From the NCBI GenBank assembly GCA_043810595.1, contig JBDRNX010000019.1, forward strand, positions 1-21,850: a stretch of DNA of 21,850 bases. The letters are read 5' to 3'. The notes under the pieces were generated by a model that saw only the letters and a program-made list of their open reading frames with translations, ran no database searches and was not told where the DNA came from. The translations under genes were made by a program, and so were the position numbers. This stretch comes from JAWABC01 sp043810595 (GTDB lineage Archaea > Nanobdellota > Nanobdellia > SCGC-AAA011-G17 > VGLX01). Of the stretch, positions 14,682 to 21,107 are shown one piece after another (position 1 is the first letter of the stretch; each line of letters starts with the position of its first letter).

Positions 14682-15430
14682 TTTGAGAAGAATTTCTGGT
14701 AGTTTGAAAAAACGATGTTTTCTACCTCGTTTTCGTCTAGTTTTCTTAGTTCGGCTATTTTTTTTATCGTGAATCTGACGTTTGCCGGTTCGTTCCTCTC
14801 TCCTTTTGTTGGCGGCAGGAAGGGCGCATCAGTTTCTGTCATTATTTGGCTCATGCTTATCTCTTTTGCCATCATCTGGAAGTGTTCTGAGAAAGTTATA
14901 TTTGTCGGTATGGAGAACATCCAGCCGTTTTTTTCGCATCTCTTTATGAGTTTCTTGCCCCCTGAGAAGCAGTGCATCATTATTTTCTTTAAATTTGATT
15001 TTTCCAGCATTTCCACGCATTCGGGTTCTGCTTTTCTTGAGTGTATTATTATGGGCAGCTTTGTTTCTTCTGCCAGTTCTATCATCTTTTGGAAGTTTTC
15101 CTTCTGCTTTTCCTTTGTGTTGTCTTCTTCGTGGAAGTCCAGGCCAACCTCTCCGAGCGCTATCATCTTGTTTTTGTTTTTCTTTATGTATTCCAGCGCT
15201 TCTTGGAATTCTTTTTCTGTCATCTTTGTTGTTTCTGTCGGGTATATTCCAAGTGCTGCTTTTATTATGGGGTATTTTTTTGCTAGTTCGAGTGTTTGTT
15301 CGCATCTCTTAAGCGTTGTTCCGGAATTTATTATCGCAACTACCCCTGCTTTCTTTGCCCTTTCTATTACCTTGTCAAGATCATGTTCGAAGTTTGGGAA
15401 TTCCAGGTGTGCGTGTACGTCCACTAACAT
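14678..15430 (-). CDS. TatD-family metal-dependent hydrolase / DNase
   Basis: A 250-residue TIM-barrel hydrolase. VDVHAHLEF supplies H6 and H8, ALGEVGLDFHEE the first bridging Glu, LPIIIHSRKAEPE and MHCFSGG the histidines, and MTETDAPFLPP the catalytic Asp. TatD proteins are Mg-dependent deoxyribonucleases; other substrates are possible. I start at ATG 15430, which puts the HxH motif five residues in and lies 27.5 bases from a CATTAAAA TATA-like box (15454-15461). An upstream in-frame start near 15478 would add a Lys-rich leader and is unlikely. It forms an operon with taw1. Confidence 0.9.
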   Translation of the reverse strand: MLVDVHAHLEFPNFEHDLDKVIERAKKAGVVAIINSGTTLKRCEQTLELAKKYPIIKAALGIYPTETTKMTEKEFQEALEYIKKNKNKMIALGEVGLDFHEEDNTKEKQKENFQKMIELAEETKLPIIIHSRKAEPECVEMLEKSNLKKIMMHCFSGGKKLIKRCEKNGWMFSIPTNITFSEHFQMMAKEISMSQIMTETDAPFLPPTKGERNEPANVRFTIKKIAELRKLDENEVENIVFSNYQKFFSK

Positions 15431-15453
15431 AGAATTTTTCTTTGTTTTTTGCT

Positions 15454-15461
15454 TTTTAATG
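15454..15461 (-). promoter_or_regulatory. TATA-like box for tatD-taw1, containing the upstream stop codon
   Basis: Minus-strand CATTAAAA is centred 27.5 bases before the TatD ATG. The TAA within it is the stop codon (15456-15458) of the radical SAM gene, so the box sits in the last codons of the upstream gene. Confidence 0.4.
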
Positions 15462-16934
15462 TTTTCTGTTGATCTCAAATAGTTTTAGGTTTTTATTTTC
15501 TCTTCTTTTCTTCCAGTTTCCCTTCCTTAATTTGGCGTATTTTATTTCTATGTGTTCTGTTCCGTTGATGAATCCTTCTGATAAGAAGCATCTTCCGCAG
15601 TAAGTTTCCTTTTCATCATGGTGGCACATCCTTATCTTGCCCTTGTTGTCTCCTACAAGTGTCTTCCAGAATTGGTCTTTTTCCTGCGCTATTAAGGTTC
15701 CTGCTTTGTTTAGGTAGCCTCCTTGCGCACCCTCTCCTTCGCTTAATCCTACCATTGTCAGTTGTTTTGATTTCGTGTCTTTTTTGAGGTTGTCCCATGA
15801 TATTCCTGTGAATTCCCGTGCCAAGTCTTTGCTTCCTATTCTTATGGGTAGCAGTTGTACTTTTATTCTGTGCTCTTTTGCGAATTTGAGTATGTTTTCT
15901 TCCCTTTCTCTTGGTTTGTGTGGAAGGTCTATCAGTAGGTAGATCACGGAGTTTACTCCTGCTTCTTTGTATTTTACTGCCTGTTCAAGCCTGTACTCGT
16001 TGGTACAACCGTGGCTGCACGCGCCCCTCTCAAGTCTGTCGTCTCCTATGCTGTAAAGAACTACTGAATTGGATTTTTTGAATAGGTTTGCTATTTCCTT
16101 GTTGAATTCTAAATATTTTGTTGGCATTATCGCTCTCGTTCCAGTGTCGATGCATGTTTCAAGAGTTAGAATAAGAGAGTCCAGCGTGAATTTCGATCCG
16201 GATTCTGTCCTCTTTCCCAGTCTCAAAACTTTTACCGGTCTTCCAAAGCGTTCTCCTTTGCTTCCTTTTAGATAGCATTCTCCGAGTAGTTCTTCTTTGA
16301 GGTGTTCTTTATCAAATCCTACTATATATTTTGAGAATGTTTTATGGTTATAAATAGCATAGCAATATGGGCATTCTGCGAATATATCCAAAAAACCGTT
16401 TACCATCCCTGATGGACATCCATATGAGAAATCGAAGTTTGCTTCATAGTTGCACGTCGGCACGAACTCCTGTTTTCCTCCCATCAGCAGGAATTTTGGG
16501 TGTATTACCCTCAGCTCCATTTTTGGTTTTATCAAATCTAAGTATTCTATCCTTGTTCCTGTTGGTTTTCTTGCTGGTTTTTCGCAGAAGTCGAATATGT
16601 CCTGTCTTATCAGATTAAGCGCTTCTATTTTGTTGGGTTGTTTTATTATCACCTCATATTTTACGTCATTAAAAACATCAACGTTTCCAAGTTGGCTTGG
16701 ATTTGTTGTGCTTATCGATCTTTTTACCTGTATCTCTTCATGTGGGATGGGGGAGTTTAGGAGGAATACATCTATTCCCCTCCTGAAGCTTTCATAGCTG
16801 TAGTCAACGTGTGCGACATGGAGAGAGTCTCTTGCTGATGGAGGTGCTGCCCTGCATATATCCGAGAAGAATGTGTACATTGCCAAGTATTTTCTTCCCT
16901 CTTTTCCAACGTAGATTGAGCCAGGTATCCTCAT
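15456..16934 (-). CDS. Radical SAM protein (spore-photoproduct-lyase-like) with a CX14CX2C motif
   Basis: A 492-residue protein I cannot name. A probable radical SAM cluster is C173, C188, C191 (YGC, 14 residues, CPYCYA), a much wider first gap than the usual CX3CX2C. The CPYCYA sequence and the later RLGKRTESG, VVLYSIGDD and RLEQAVKYKEAGVNSVIYLL blocks resemble SplB/Rv2578c-type proteins. Extra cysteines could hold another cluster: C161, C306-x3-C310, and C437-x8-C446-x2-C449 near the C-terminus. The tail is very basic (RKGNWKKRRENKNLK), suggesting a nucleic-acid substrate. I start at ATG 16934, 27.5 bases from a CATAAAAA box. Its stop codon is part of the TatD promoter, and Taw1 lies two genes away. 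Confidence 0.65.
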   Translation of the reverse strand: MRIPGSIYVGKEGRKYLAMYTFFSDICRAAPPSARDSLHVAHVDYSYESFRRGIDVFLLNSPIPHEEIQVKRSISTTNPSQLGNVDVFNDVKYEVIIKQPNKIEALNLIRQDIFDFCEKPARKPTGTRIEYLDLIKPKMELRVIHPKFLLMGGKQEFVPTCNYEANFDFSYGCPSGMVNGFLDIFAECPYCYAIYNHKTFSKYIVGFDKEHLKEELLGECYLKGSKGERFGRPVKVLRLGKRTESGSKFTLDSLILTLETCIDTGTRAIMPTKYLEFNKEIANLFKKSNSVVLYSIGDDRLERGACSHGCTNEYRLEQAVKYKEAGVNSVIYLLIDLPHKPREREENILKFAKEHRIKVQLLPIRIGSKDLAREFTGISWDNLKKDTKSKQLTMVGLSEGEGAQGGYLNKAGTLIAQEKDQFWKTLVGDNKGKIRMCHHDEKETYCGRCFLSEGFINGTEHIEIKYAKLRKGNWKKRRENKNLKLFEINRKH

Positions 16935-16957
16935 TTTTCTTTTTCTCTTTTGTTTTG

Positions 16958-16965
16958 TTTTTATG
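16958..16965 (-). promoter_or_regulatory. TATA-like box for the radical SAM gene
   Basis: Minus-strand CATAAAAA is centred 27.5 bases before ATG 16934. A stronger palindromic box at 16996-17003 also faces this gene but would leave a leader of about 38 bases. Confidence 0.4.
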
Positions 16966-16995
16966 GTTTTCTCTCTTGAAGTATATATCTCAAGT

Positions 16996-17003
16996 TTTAT
17001 AAA
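16996..17003. promoter_or_regulatory. Palindromic TATA box for the SPOUT methyltransferase
   Basis: TTTATAAA is centred at 16999.5, 26.5 bases before ATG 17026 on the plus strand, which predicts a leaderless mRNA. Being self-complementary, it could also fire leftward into the radical SAM gene. Confidence 0.5.
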
Positions 17004-17025
17004 CTCCAATTTTTGTTATTTTTTT

Positions 17026-17703
17026 ATGATTTCAGTTGCTTTGATGGAGCCGAAAACTCCCGGAAATATTGGTGCTGTTGCTCGCTGCATGAAGAATTTT
17101 GATTTGAGTAACTTGATTCTTGTCAGCCCTAAGTGTGACCATCTTTCCAAAGAGGCTCTCGACCGTGCTTCTCATGCCAAGGATGTTTTGAAAAAAGCTA
17201 AAATCATGAGTTTTGATCAGCTAATGAAGAATTTTGATTACGTTGTTGGCACTTCTGCTATCGTCGGCACTGATTCTAACATTCCACGTTCGCCTCTGCC
17301 GCCTGACAAGCTTAAGCTTCCTAACAAGAAAGTTGTGATATTGTTTGGGAGAGAAGACCATGGTTTGAGTAACGAGGAAATACTTAAGTGTGATTTTGTC
17401 GTTACTATCCCTACTTCGAAGAAGTATGCTTCTATGAACGTTTCCCATTCTGCTGCTATAATTTTTTATGAGCTTTTCAAGAACAGCAAAAATGAAAAAA
17501 ACAGCAGTCATATCGTTTCTGCCTCGAAAAAAGATAAGGATGTTTTGCTTGACTTGATTTATGGGTCTCTTGATAAGCTGTCTTTTTCCACCGATAAGAA
17601 GATGGACACTCAGAAGAGGGTGTGGAAGAGGCTTGTGGGCAAGGCTTTTCTTACGAGGCGTGAGATTTTTGCTTTGTGTGGCTATTTCAGGAAGATAAAG
17701 TAG
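17026..17703 (+). CDS. SPOUT-class RNA 2'-O-methyltransferase, TrmJ/SpoU-like
   Basis: A 225-residue trefoil-knot methyltransferase. Motif 1 is EPKTPGNIGAVARCMKNF (N14, G16, R20), motif 2 is VVILFGREDHGLSNEEI and motif 3 is YASMNVSHSAAIIFYEL, the order and wording of TrmJ-type tRNA 2'-O-methyltransferases (position 32 in known members). A C-terminal helical extension of about 65 residues follows, as in TrmJ. ATG 17026 (MISVALMEPK) is chosen because the first motif begins eight residues in and a TATA box lies 26.5 bases upstream. Its stop abuts the convergent protease stop with no spacer. The target nucleotide is inferred from the family. Confidence 0.88.
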   Translation: MISVALMEPKTPGNIGAVARCMKNFDLSNLILVSPKCDHLSKEALDRASHAKDVLKKAKIMSFDQLMKNFDYVVGTSAIVGTDSNIPRSPLPPDKLKLPNKKVVILFGREDHGLSNEEILKCDFVVTIPTSKKYASMNVSHSAAIIFYELFKNSKNEKNSSHIVSASKKDKDVLLDLIYGSLDKLSFSTDKKMDTQKRVWKRLVGKAFLTRREIFALCGYFRKIK

Positions 17704-18888
17704 TTAGAACAGTCCTGTTATGAAGGTTATTAGTTGCGATATCCAAGGCCACAGGTTTATGAATATGAGCATTAGGCAGGTGAAGCTTACCCAGCCCCAT
17801 ATTCTTCTTGCTTTGTTTTCGTTTTTGAATATGCCCAGTGCTGCTACGTAGAACATCCTTCCTCCGTCTACTGGTCCTAAAGGCAATAAGTTGAACAGTC
17901 CTATTCCTATGTTTATTACGAACAGCCAGAGTATCAGCACGTTTATCCACACGAGTGCTTTCGGTAGGAATTCTCCGTAGCTTGCTTTTACTTCTTCCCG
18001 TATTCCTATTTGCTGTTCAAAGGGGCCGCTTATCCCTATCACGCCTCTTGTTGCATTTTCAGGGTCGGTTACTGCTGTTAATTCGTACGTTCCCTTGTCC
18101 GTTTTAATGTTTACTTCTTCTCCGGGCGTGAATAAAGTTGCTTTTGTGAAGTTTCTCACGTCTAGGGTTTCTTGTCCGTTTATTTCTGTTATCGTGAATG
18201 GTGTCTGTAACCCTGCTAACTGTGCTGGGTATCCTTCTCTTACCTCGTTTACCGTTATTCCCTGTGTTTCTATCATCCCTAGCTGGGGTGGTCCTGTTAT
18301 GAAGTTGAGTATAAGTATGAATATTATTCCCAGTATTATGTTTGCGAAGGGTCCTGCTGAGAATATTGCGAGTTGTTTTCTGTATCTTATCTTTTTGAGG
18401 TTTTCTTCTTCTGGTTCGACGAACGCTGCAAGTATCGGTCCGAACAGGGCAAATCCTGAGCTTTTTATTTTTATCTTGAACAGCCTTGCGAAAACTCCGT
18501 GTGAGAATTCGTGTACGGTTGCTGTTATGAGTATTGCTATTATCCAGTGCCAGAATGATAGTGTTGGTAATCCTGGTATTTTTATTCCCGGCAGAACCGG
18601 TGCTAATGTGGGTGGTGCTTTTGGTACGAATACGGTTTGGTATGCTCCCTGTACTAGGGTGTAGAGTATGAATCCCATCCCTATGAACCCCAGTGTTATT
18701 GCGACGTAACCCAGTATTTTCAGGATTTTTGGGCTTATTTTTGATACTCTGTCCATGAGGTTTAGCCCTATCTTTGTGGGGTAAAGTAGTATTATCTTGC
18801 CTTGCACTTTGAATTTGTCTTTGTTGAAGAAGTAGAAGACGAGGATTATTGCGTATAGTATTATTGCAAATAGGAGATCATAATTCAT
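17704..18888 (-). CDS. Site-2 protease family membrane metalloprotease (M50)
   Basis: A 394-residue intramembrane zinc protease. The zinc motif HEFSH is at 126-130 within a transmembrane helix. SAGPFANIILG (178-188) is the conserved segment after it. A PDZ-like domain covers about 203-275 (GITVNEVREGYPAQLAGLQ...). The third zinc ligand is D341 in NLLPLGPVDGGR. Four or more further helices frame these. Such proteases cut membrane-anchored substrates, commonly in stress or envelope signalling. It starts 16 bases after the L40e stop with a weak AGAGGC ribosome-binding sequence, so it is probably co-transcribed with aIF5A and L40e. The substrate is unknown. Confidence 0.92.
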   Translation of the reverse strand: MNYDLLFAIILYAIILVFYFFNKDKFKVQGKIILLYPTKIGLNLMDRVSKISPKILKILGYVAITLGFIGMGFILYTLVQGAYQTVFVPKAPPTLAPVLPGIKIPGLPTLSFWHWIIAILITATVHEFSHGVFARLFKIKIKSSGFALFGPILAAFVEPEEENLKKIRYRKQLAIFSAGPFANIILGIIFILILNFITGPPQLGMIETQGITVNEVREGYPAQLAGLQTPFTITEINGQETLDVRNFTKATLFTPGEEVNIKTDKGTYELTAVTDPENATRGVIGISGPFEQQIGIREEVKASYGEFLPKALVWINVLILWLFVINIGIGLFNLLPLGPVDGGRMFYVAALGIFKNENKARRIWGWVSFTCLMLIFINLWPWISQLITFITGLF

Positions 18889-18904
18889 GTTTGCCTCTTT
18901 TTAT

Positions 18905-19075
18905 TTACTTGGCTTTTCCTTTCTTGATGGCTCTGAAGTTTTTTCCGCCGCACTTTCTGCATTTCACTCTCTTTGCTATTACCTTTATGCTTTGCGCTTT
19001 TATTTTCGTTTTGCATTTCTTGCATACGAATGTGTTCTGGAATAACCTTTCTGTTGCTTCTTGTATTTTTGCCAT
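18905..19075 (-). CDS. rpl40e: Ribosomal protein L40e
   Basis: A 56-residue basic protein, MAKIQEATERLFQ... in frame on the minus strand. Two CxxC pairs (C18/C21 in VCKKCKTK and C39/C42 in KCRKCGGK) make the zinc ribbon, followed by FRAIKKGKAK. Length, cysteine spacing and N-terminal sequence match archaeal L40e of the large ribosomal subunit. It begins one base after the aIF5A stop codon and probably relies on the same transcript. Confidence 0.93.
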   Translation of the reverse strand: MAKIQEATERLFQNTFVCKKCKTKIKAQSIKVIAKRVKCRKCGGKNFRAIKKGKAK

Positions 19076-19076
19076 C

Positions 19077-19466
19077 TTACTTTACCTGTTTTATTATCTT
19101 CTTGTCCATTATTATCCAGTAGTGGACTTGTGATCCTTCCGTGACTTGTCCCCTCAGCTCTTCTGGTATATCTATCTCGAATGTTTCGTAGCTTTCTGTA
19201 TCCATCACGTTTGCCTTGTCTCCCGTCACCGCTAGGACTTGTGCGTTTTTCTTTTCTATTATGGGGACGTCTACTTTTTCGTGTCCCGGCATTATCTTGA
19301 TTATTTTCCTCTCGTCTATCATGCCTATGGCTTCTATCCTGCACTTTGCGTGTCCGTGCTTTCCTGTTTTTGATGTTTCTATACTTTTCACTATGCAGGG
19401 CACATCGTCGAGAATTACGTAGCTGCCTGATTTAAGGCTGCTTGCGTTTGTCTGTCTTGTTTCCAT
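19077..19466 (-). CDS. eif5a: Translation factor aIF5A
   Basis: A 129-residue factor. SIETSKTGKHGHAKCR carries K36, the lysine that becomes hypusine or deoxyhypusine, in the universally conserved loop of the N-terminal SH3-like domain. The C-terminal half is an OB fold (VLAVTGDKANVMDTESYETFEIDIPEEL). Archaeal/eukaryotic IF5A frees ribosomes stalled on proline stretches and helps elongation and termination. The ATG at 19466 lies 27.5 bases from a perfect TTTATAAA box, so the mRNA is probably leaderless. It leads the operon aIF5A, L40e, site-2 protease. No deoxyhypusine synthase is visible in the window. Confidence 0.96.
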   Translation of the reverse strand: METRQTNASSLKSGSYVILDDVPCIVKSIETSKTGKHGHAKCRIEAIGMIDERKIIKIMPGHEKVDVPIIEKKNAQVLAVTGDKANVMDTESYETFEIDIPEELRGQVTEGSQVHYWIIMDKKIIKQVK

Positions 19467-19489
19467 CGAGAGAATATTGAAATAAAATG

Positions 19490-19497
19490 TTTATAAA
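19490..19497 (-). promoter_or_regulatory. TATA box of the aIF5A operon, overlapping an upstream stop codon
   Basis: TTTATAAA is centred at 19493.5, 27.5 bases before the aIF5A ATG. The stop codon of the nucleotidyltransferase gene (TAA, 19491-19493 on the minus strand) is part of this box. Confidence 0.6.
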
Positions 19498-20312
19498 GGT
19501 TTTGTTTTCTTTTCAGGTTTTATTGGGATATTTCTTATGAATTCTCTTATGACTTCTTCGAGGAATGTTGTTGATTTTTCCGTAAGCCTTTGCACTTCTT
19601 CTGGTTTCCTGTATACTTCGTCAAGCTTGTCCAGGTTGTGGAATAGGTAGTTTATCTCTTCTAAAGGTTCTAGGTTTATGGTTGGGAATGTTTGTGGCAT
19701 TTCTTTCAGTGCTGAGAACCTGTTTTTTCTCAGTTCTCCATCTGTTAGGTATAATACTTGTTTTGATCCCCTGCTTACCGCATTCAAGGTTCTCATTAGG
19801 TTGTCCAGGAACCTTTCATAGTCTTCCCTCTTGTATTTTTCTGCAAAGACGAGGCCTATTCTTATTTTTCTGAGGTTGAAGCTTAATGCGCTTAGGTCCC
19901 CTATTTTTGATTCCAGGCACAGGATTTCGTCTCTGTAGTCTGGTCCTACGATTATTTTTCCTTCTGTTTTGAAGTATGCCATGAACTCGTTTGTGTAAGA
20001 ATTGAATCTTCCATCCCGCATAGTTGTTACGTCAAGGGGTGTTACTTGGAACGGTACGTCGTTGCCTTCTAATGCGTGGTATGTTATTTGTGATATTTCT
20101 CTTACGAGTTTTTTGTCCGTAATCACGTCATTTGGTAGTATGAGTGTTGCGTCTATGTCGCTTCTTCCTGGTATGAAGTCTCCTCTCATGTATGAACCGT
20201 GGAGCATCAGGCACAGTCCTGGTTCGTTAAGTTCGTTTAGTCCTTTTGTTATTTTTTCTATGAAATCCCTGTAGTTTTTTTCTTCTGGCCTTGGTTTGTT
20301 GTATCCTATCAT
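19491..20312 (-). CDS. Nucleotidyltransferase-fold protein
   Basis: A 273-residue protein with the pol-beta nucleotidyltransferase signature near the N-terminus: LMLHGSYMRGDFIPGRSDIDATLIL, with G39-S40 and the metal-binding D52 and D54. A third acidic strand position is plausible in the following region (PFQVTPLDVTTM). The remaining two thirds is mostly helical, with a basic C-terminus (KPEKKTKPL). It is larger than minimal MNT antitoxins and is not a recognisable CCA-adding enzyme. It starts four bases after the small helical protein's stop, so the two are one operon. The substrate is unknown. Confidence 0.75.
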   Translation of the reverse strand: MIGYNKPRPEEKNYRDFIEKITKGLNELNEPGLCLMLHGSYMRGDFIPGRSDIDATLILPNDVITDKKLVREISQITYHALEGNDVPFQVTPLDVTTMRDGRFNSYTNEFMAYFKTEGKIIVGPDYRDEILCLESKIGDLSALSFNLRKIRIGLVFAEKYKREDYERFLDNLMRTLNAVSRGSKQVLYLTDGELRKNRFSALKEMPQTFPTINLEPLEEINYLFHNLDKLDEVYRKPEEVQRLTEKSTTFLEEVIREFIRNIPIKPEKKTKPL

Positions 20313-20316
20313 AGAA

Positions 20317-20658
20317 TCAGTATTTTTTCAGCGTCTTTTTAAGCGCTTTTCCCTTTTTTGTGGGTTTGCTTTTTTCCAGCATTTTTTCAACGCCTATCAT
20401 CCTTTTGAGGAGGTCTCTGTCTTCCTGTGTTTCTATCCTTGCTCTTGGCAGCGCTTGTTTCACCGCATTTTCTAGATATTTCATTCTCATGCTTAGTTCT
20501 GTTATTTGTTTAGAAAGATTAGCTAATGCGCACCACAGCTGTGCGTTTGCTGGGTCGTCTGCTTCCTTGTATGCTTCCTTGTGTTTTGCTGCCTCTGCTA
20601 CCTGCACTTCTAAATGGTCTTTTATGCTCGGGTCTACTTTCTCTCTCCAGCTTTTCAT
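20317..20658 (-). CDS. Small helical protein of unknown function
   Basis: 113 residues if started at ATG 20658 (MKSWREKVDPSIKDHLEVQV). I prefer this start because a CTTAAATA box is centred 25.5 bases upstream; the alternative ATG at 20676 would lie upstream of the expected transcript. The sequence is almost entirely charged helix, with a coiled-coil-like stretch in the middle (LSKQITELSMRMKYLENAVKQAL) and a lysine-rich tail (KPTKKGKALKKTLKKY) suited to nucleic-acid contact. I recognise no family. It is followed after four bases by the nucleotidyltransferase gene, so the two may be partners. Confidence 0.7.
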   Translation of the reverse strand: MKSWREKVDPSIKDHLEVQVAEAAKHKEAYKEADDPANAQLWCALANLSKQITELSMRMKYLENAVKQALPRARIETQEDRDLLKRMIGVEKMLEKSKPTKKGKALKKTLKKY

Positions 20659-20679
20659 GTTTTTTCCGTATCGCAATAG

Positions 20680-20687
20680 TATTTAAG
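20680..20687 (-). promoter_or_regulatory. TATA-like box for the helical protein-nucleotidyltransferase operon
   Basis: Minus-strand CTTAAATA is centred 25.5 bases before ATG 20658. It forms a divergent promoter pair with the SRP RNA box 36 bases away. Confidence 0.45.
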
Positions 20688-20715
20688 TTTTTCTTTTCTA
20701 GTGGTAACCAAAACA

Positions 20716-20723
20716 CTTAAAAA
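20716..20723 (+). promoter_or_regulatory. TATA-like box for SRP RNA
   Basis: CTTAAAAA is centred at 20719.5, 26.5 bases before the first base of the SRP RNA's terminal helix (20746). This independently supports that 5' end. Confidence 0.5.
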
Positions 20724-20745
20724 CGTTCTTTACACCCTATTTTTT

Positions 20746-21015
20746 GGCAGACTAGACCGGGGAACTAGCCCTTTCCTGTTACCGCAAACGGGCTTCATGG
20801 CGGGGTTGAAGCTGAGAAGAGGTGTACATATCGATTTGGGGTCTTGGCCCGTACGTTGAGATCCTGTCCTGTAGGGTTGGTATTTTTGAGAACCAGGTCA
20901 GGTCAGGAATGAAGCAGCCTTTATCATGATTATCGGCGCTTATGGGGGTGCAGGGTTGAGGAAAGGTCAAGGCAAGCCTCAAGCCGGGTGTGCATCCATT
21001 CGAGGCGTGTCTGCC
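20746..21015 (+). ncRNA. ffs: Signal recognition particle RNA (7S/SRP RNA)
   Basis: About 270 bases. The ends pair perfectly: GGCAGAC at 20746-20752 with GTCTGCC at 21009-21015, the archaeal helix 1. The 5' Alu domain shows ACTAGACCGGGG, CTGTTACCGCAAACGG and CATGGCGGGGTTGAAGC in the archaeal order. The S domain has helix 8 with GGTCAGGTCAGGAATGAAGC, the SRP54-binding hairpin, with the GGAA tetraloop at 20906-20909 and the conserved AGCAGCC side. The RNA scaffolds SRP19 and SRP54 for co-translational membrane targeting, matching the many membrane proteins here. A run of seven T follows at 21023. Confidence 0.95.
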
Positions 21016-21020
21016 ACTCC

Positions 21021-21029
21021 TATTTTTTT
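21021..21029 (+). terminator. T-run terminator after SRP RNA
   Basis: TATTTTTTT starts five bases after the closing helix of the SRP RNA. Archaeal RNA polymerase stops at such T-runs. Confidence 0.5.
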
Positions 21030-21054
21030 GATGGTTATTTTTCATCATAACAAC

Positions 21055-21063
21055 ATTTAAATA
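21055..21063 (+). promoter_or_regulatory. TATA box of the secreted Cys-rich protein gene
   Basis: ATTTAAATA is centred at about 21059, predicting a transcript from about 21086 with a 22-base leader. The leader holds AAAGGAGG at 21093-21100, the strongest Shine-Dalgarno in the window, seven bases before ATG 21108. Confidence 0.55.
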
Positions 21064-21107
21064 TGTTCTATCTTTATTTCACTTCATTAAAGAAAGGAGG
21101 GTTTGTT

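Noticed and set aside
19491..20658. HEPN/MNT toxin-antitoxin pair
   Set aside because: The gene order (small helical protein then nucleotidyltransferase) fits, but the helical protein has no R-x4-6-H motif and the nucleotidyltransferase is about twice the size of MNT antitoxins.
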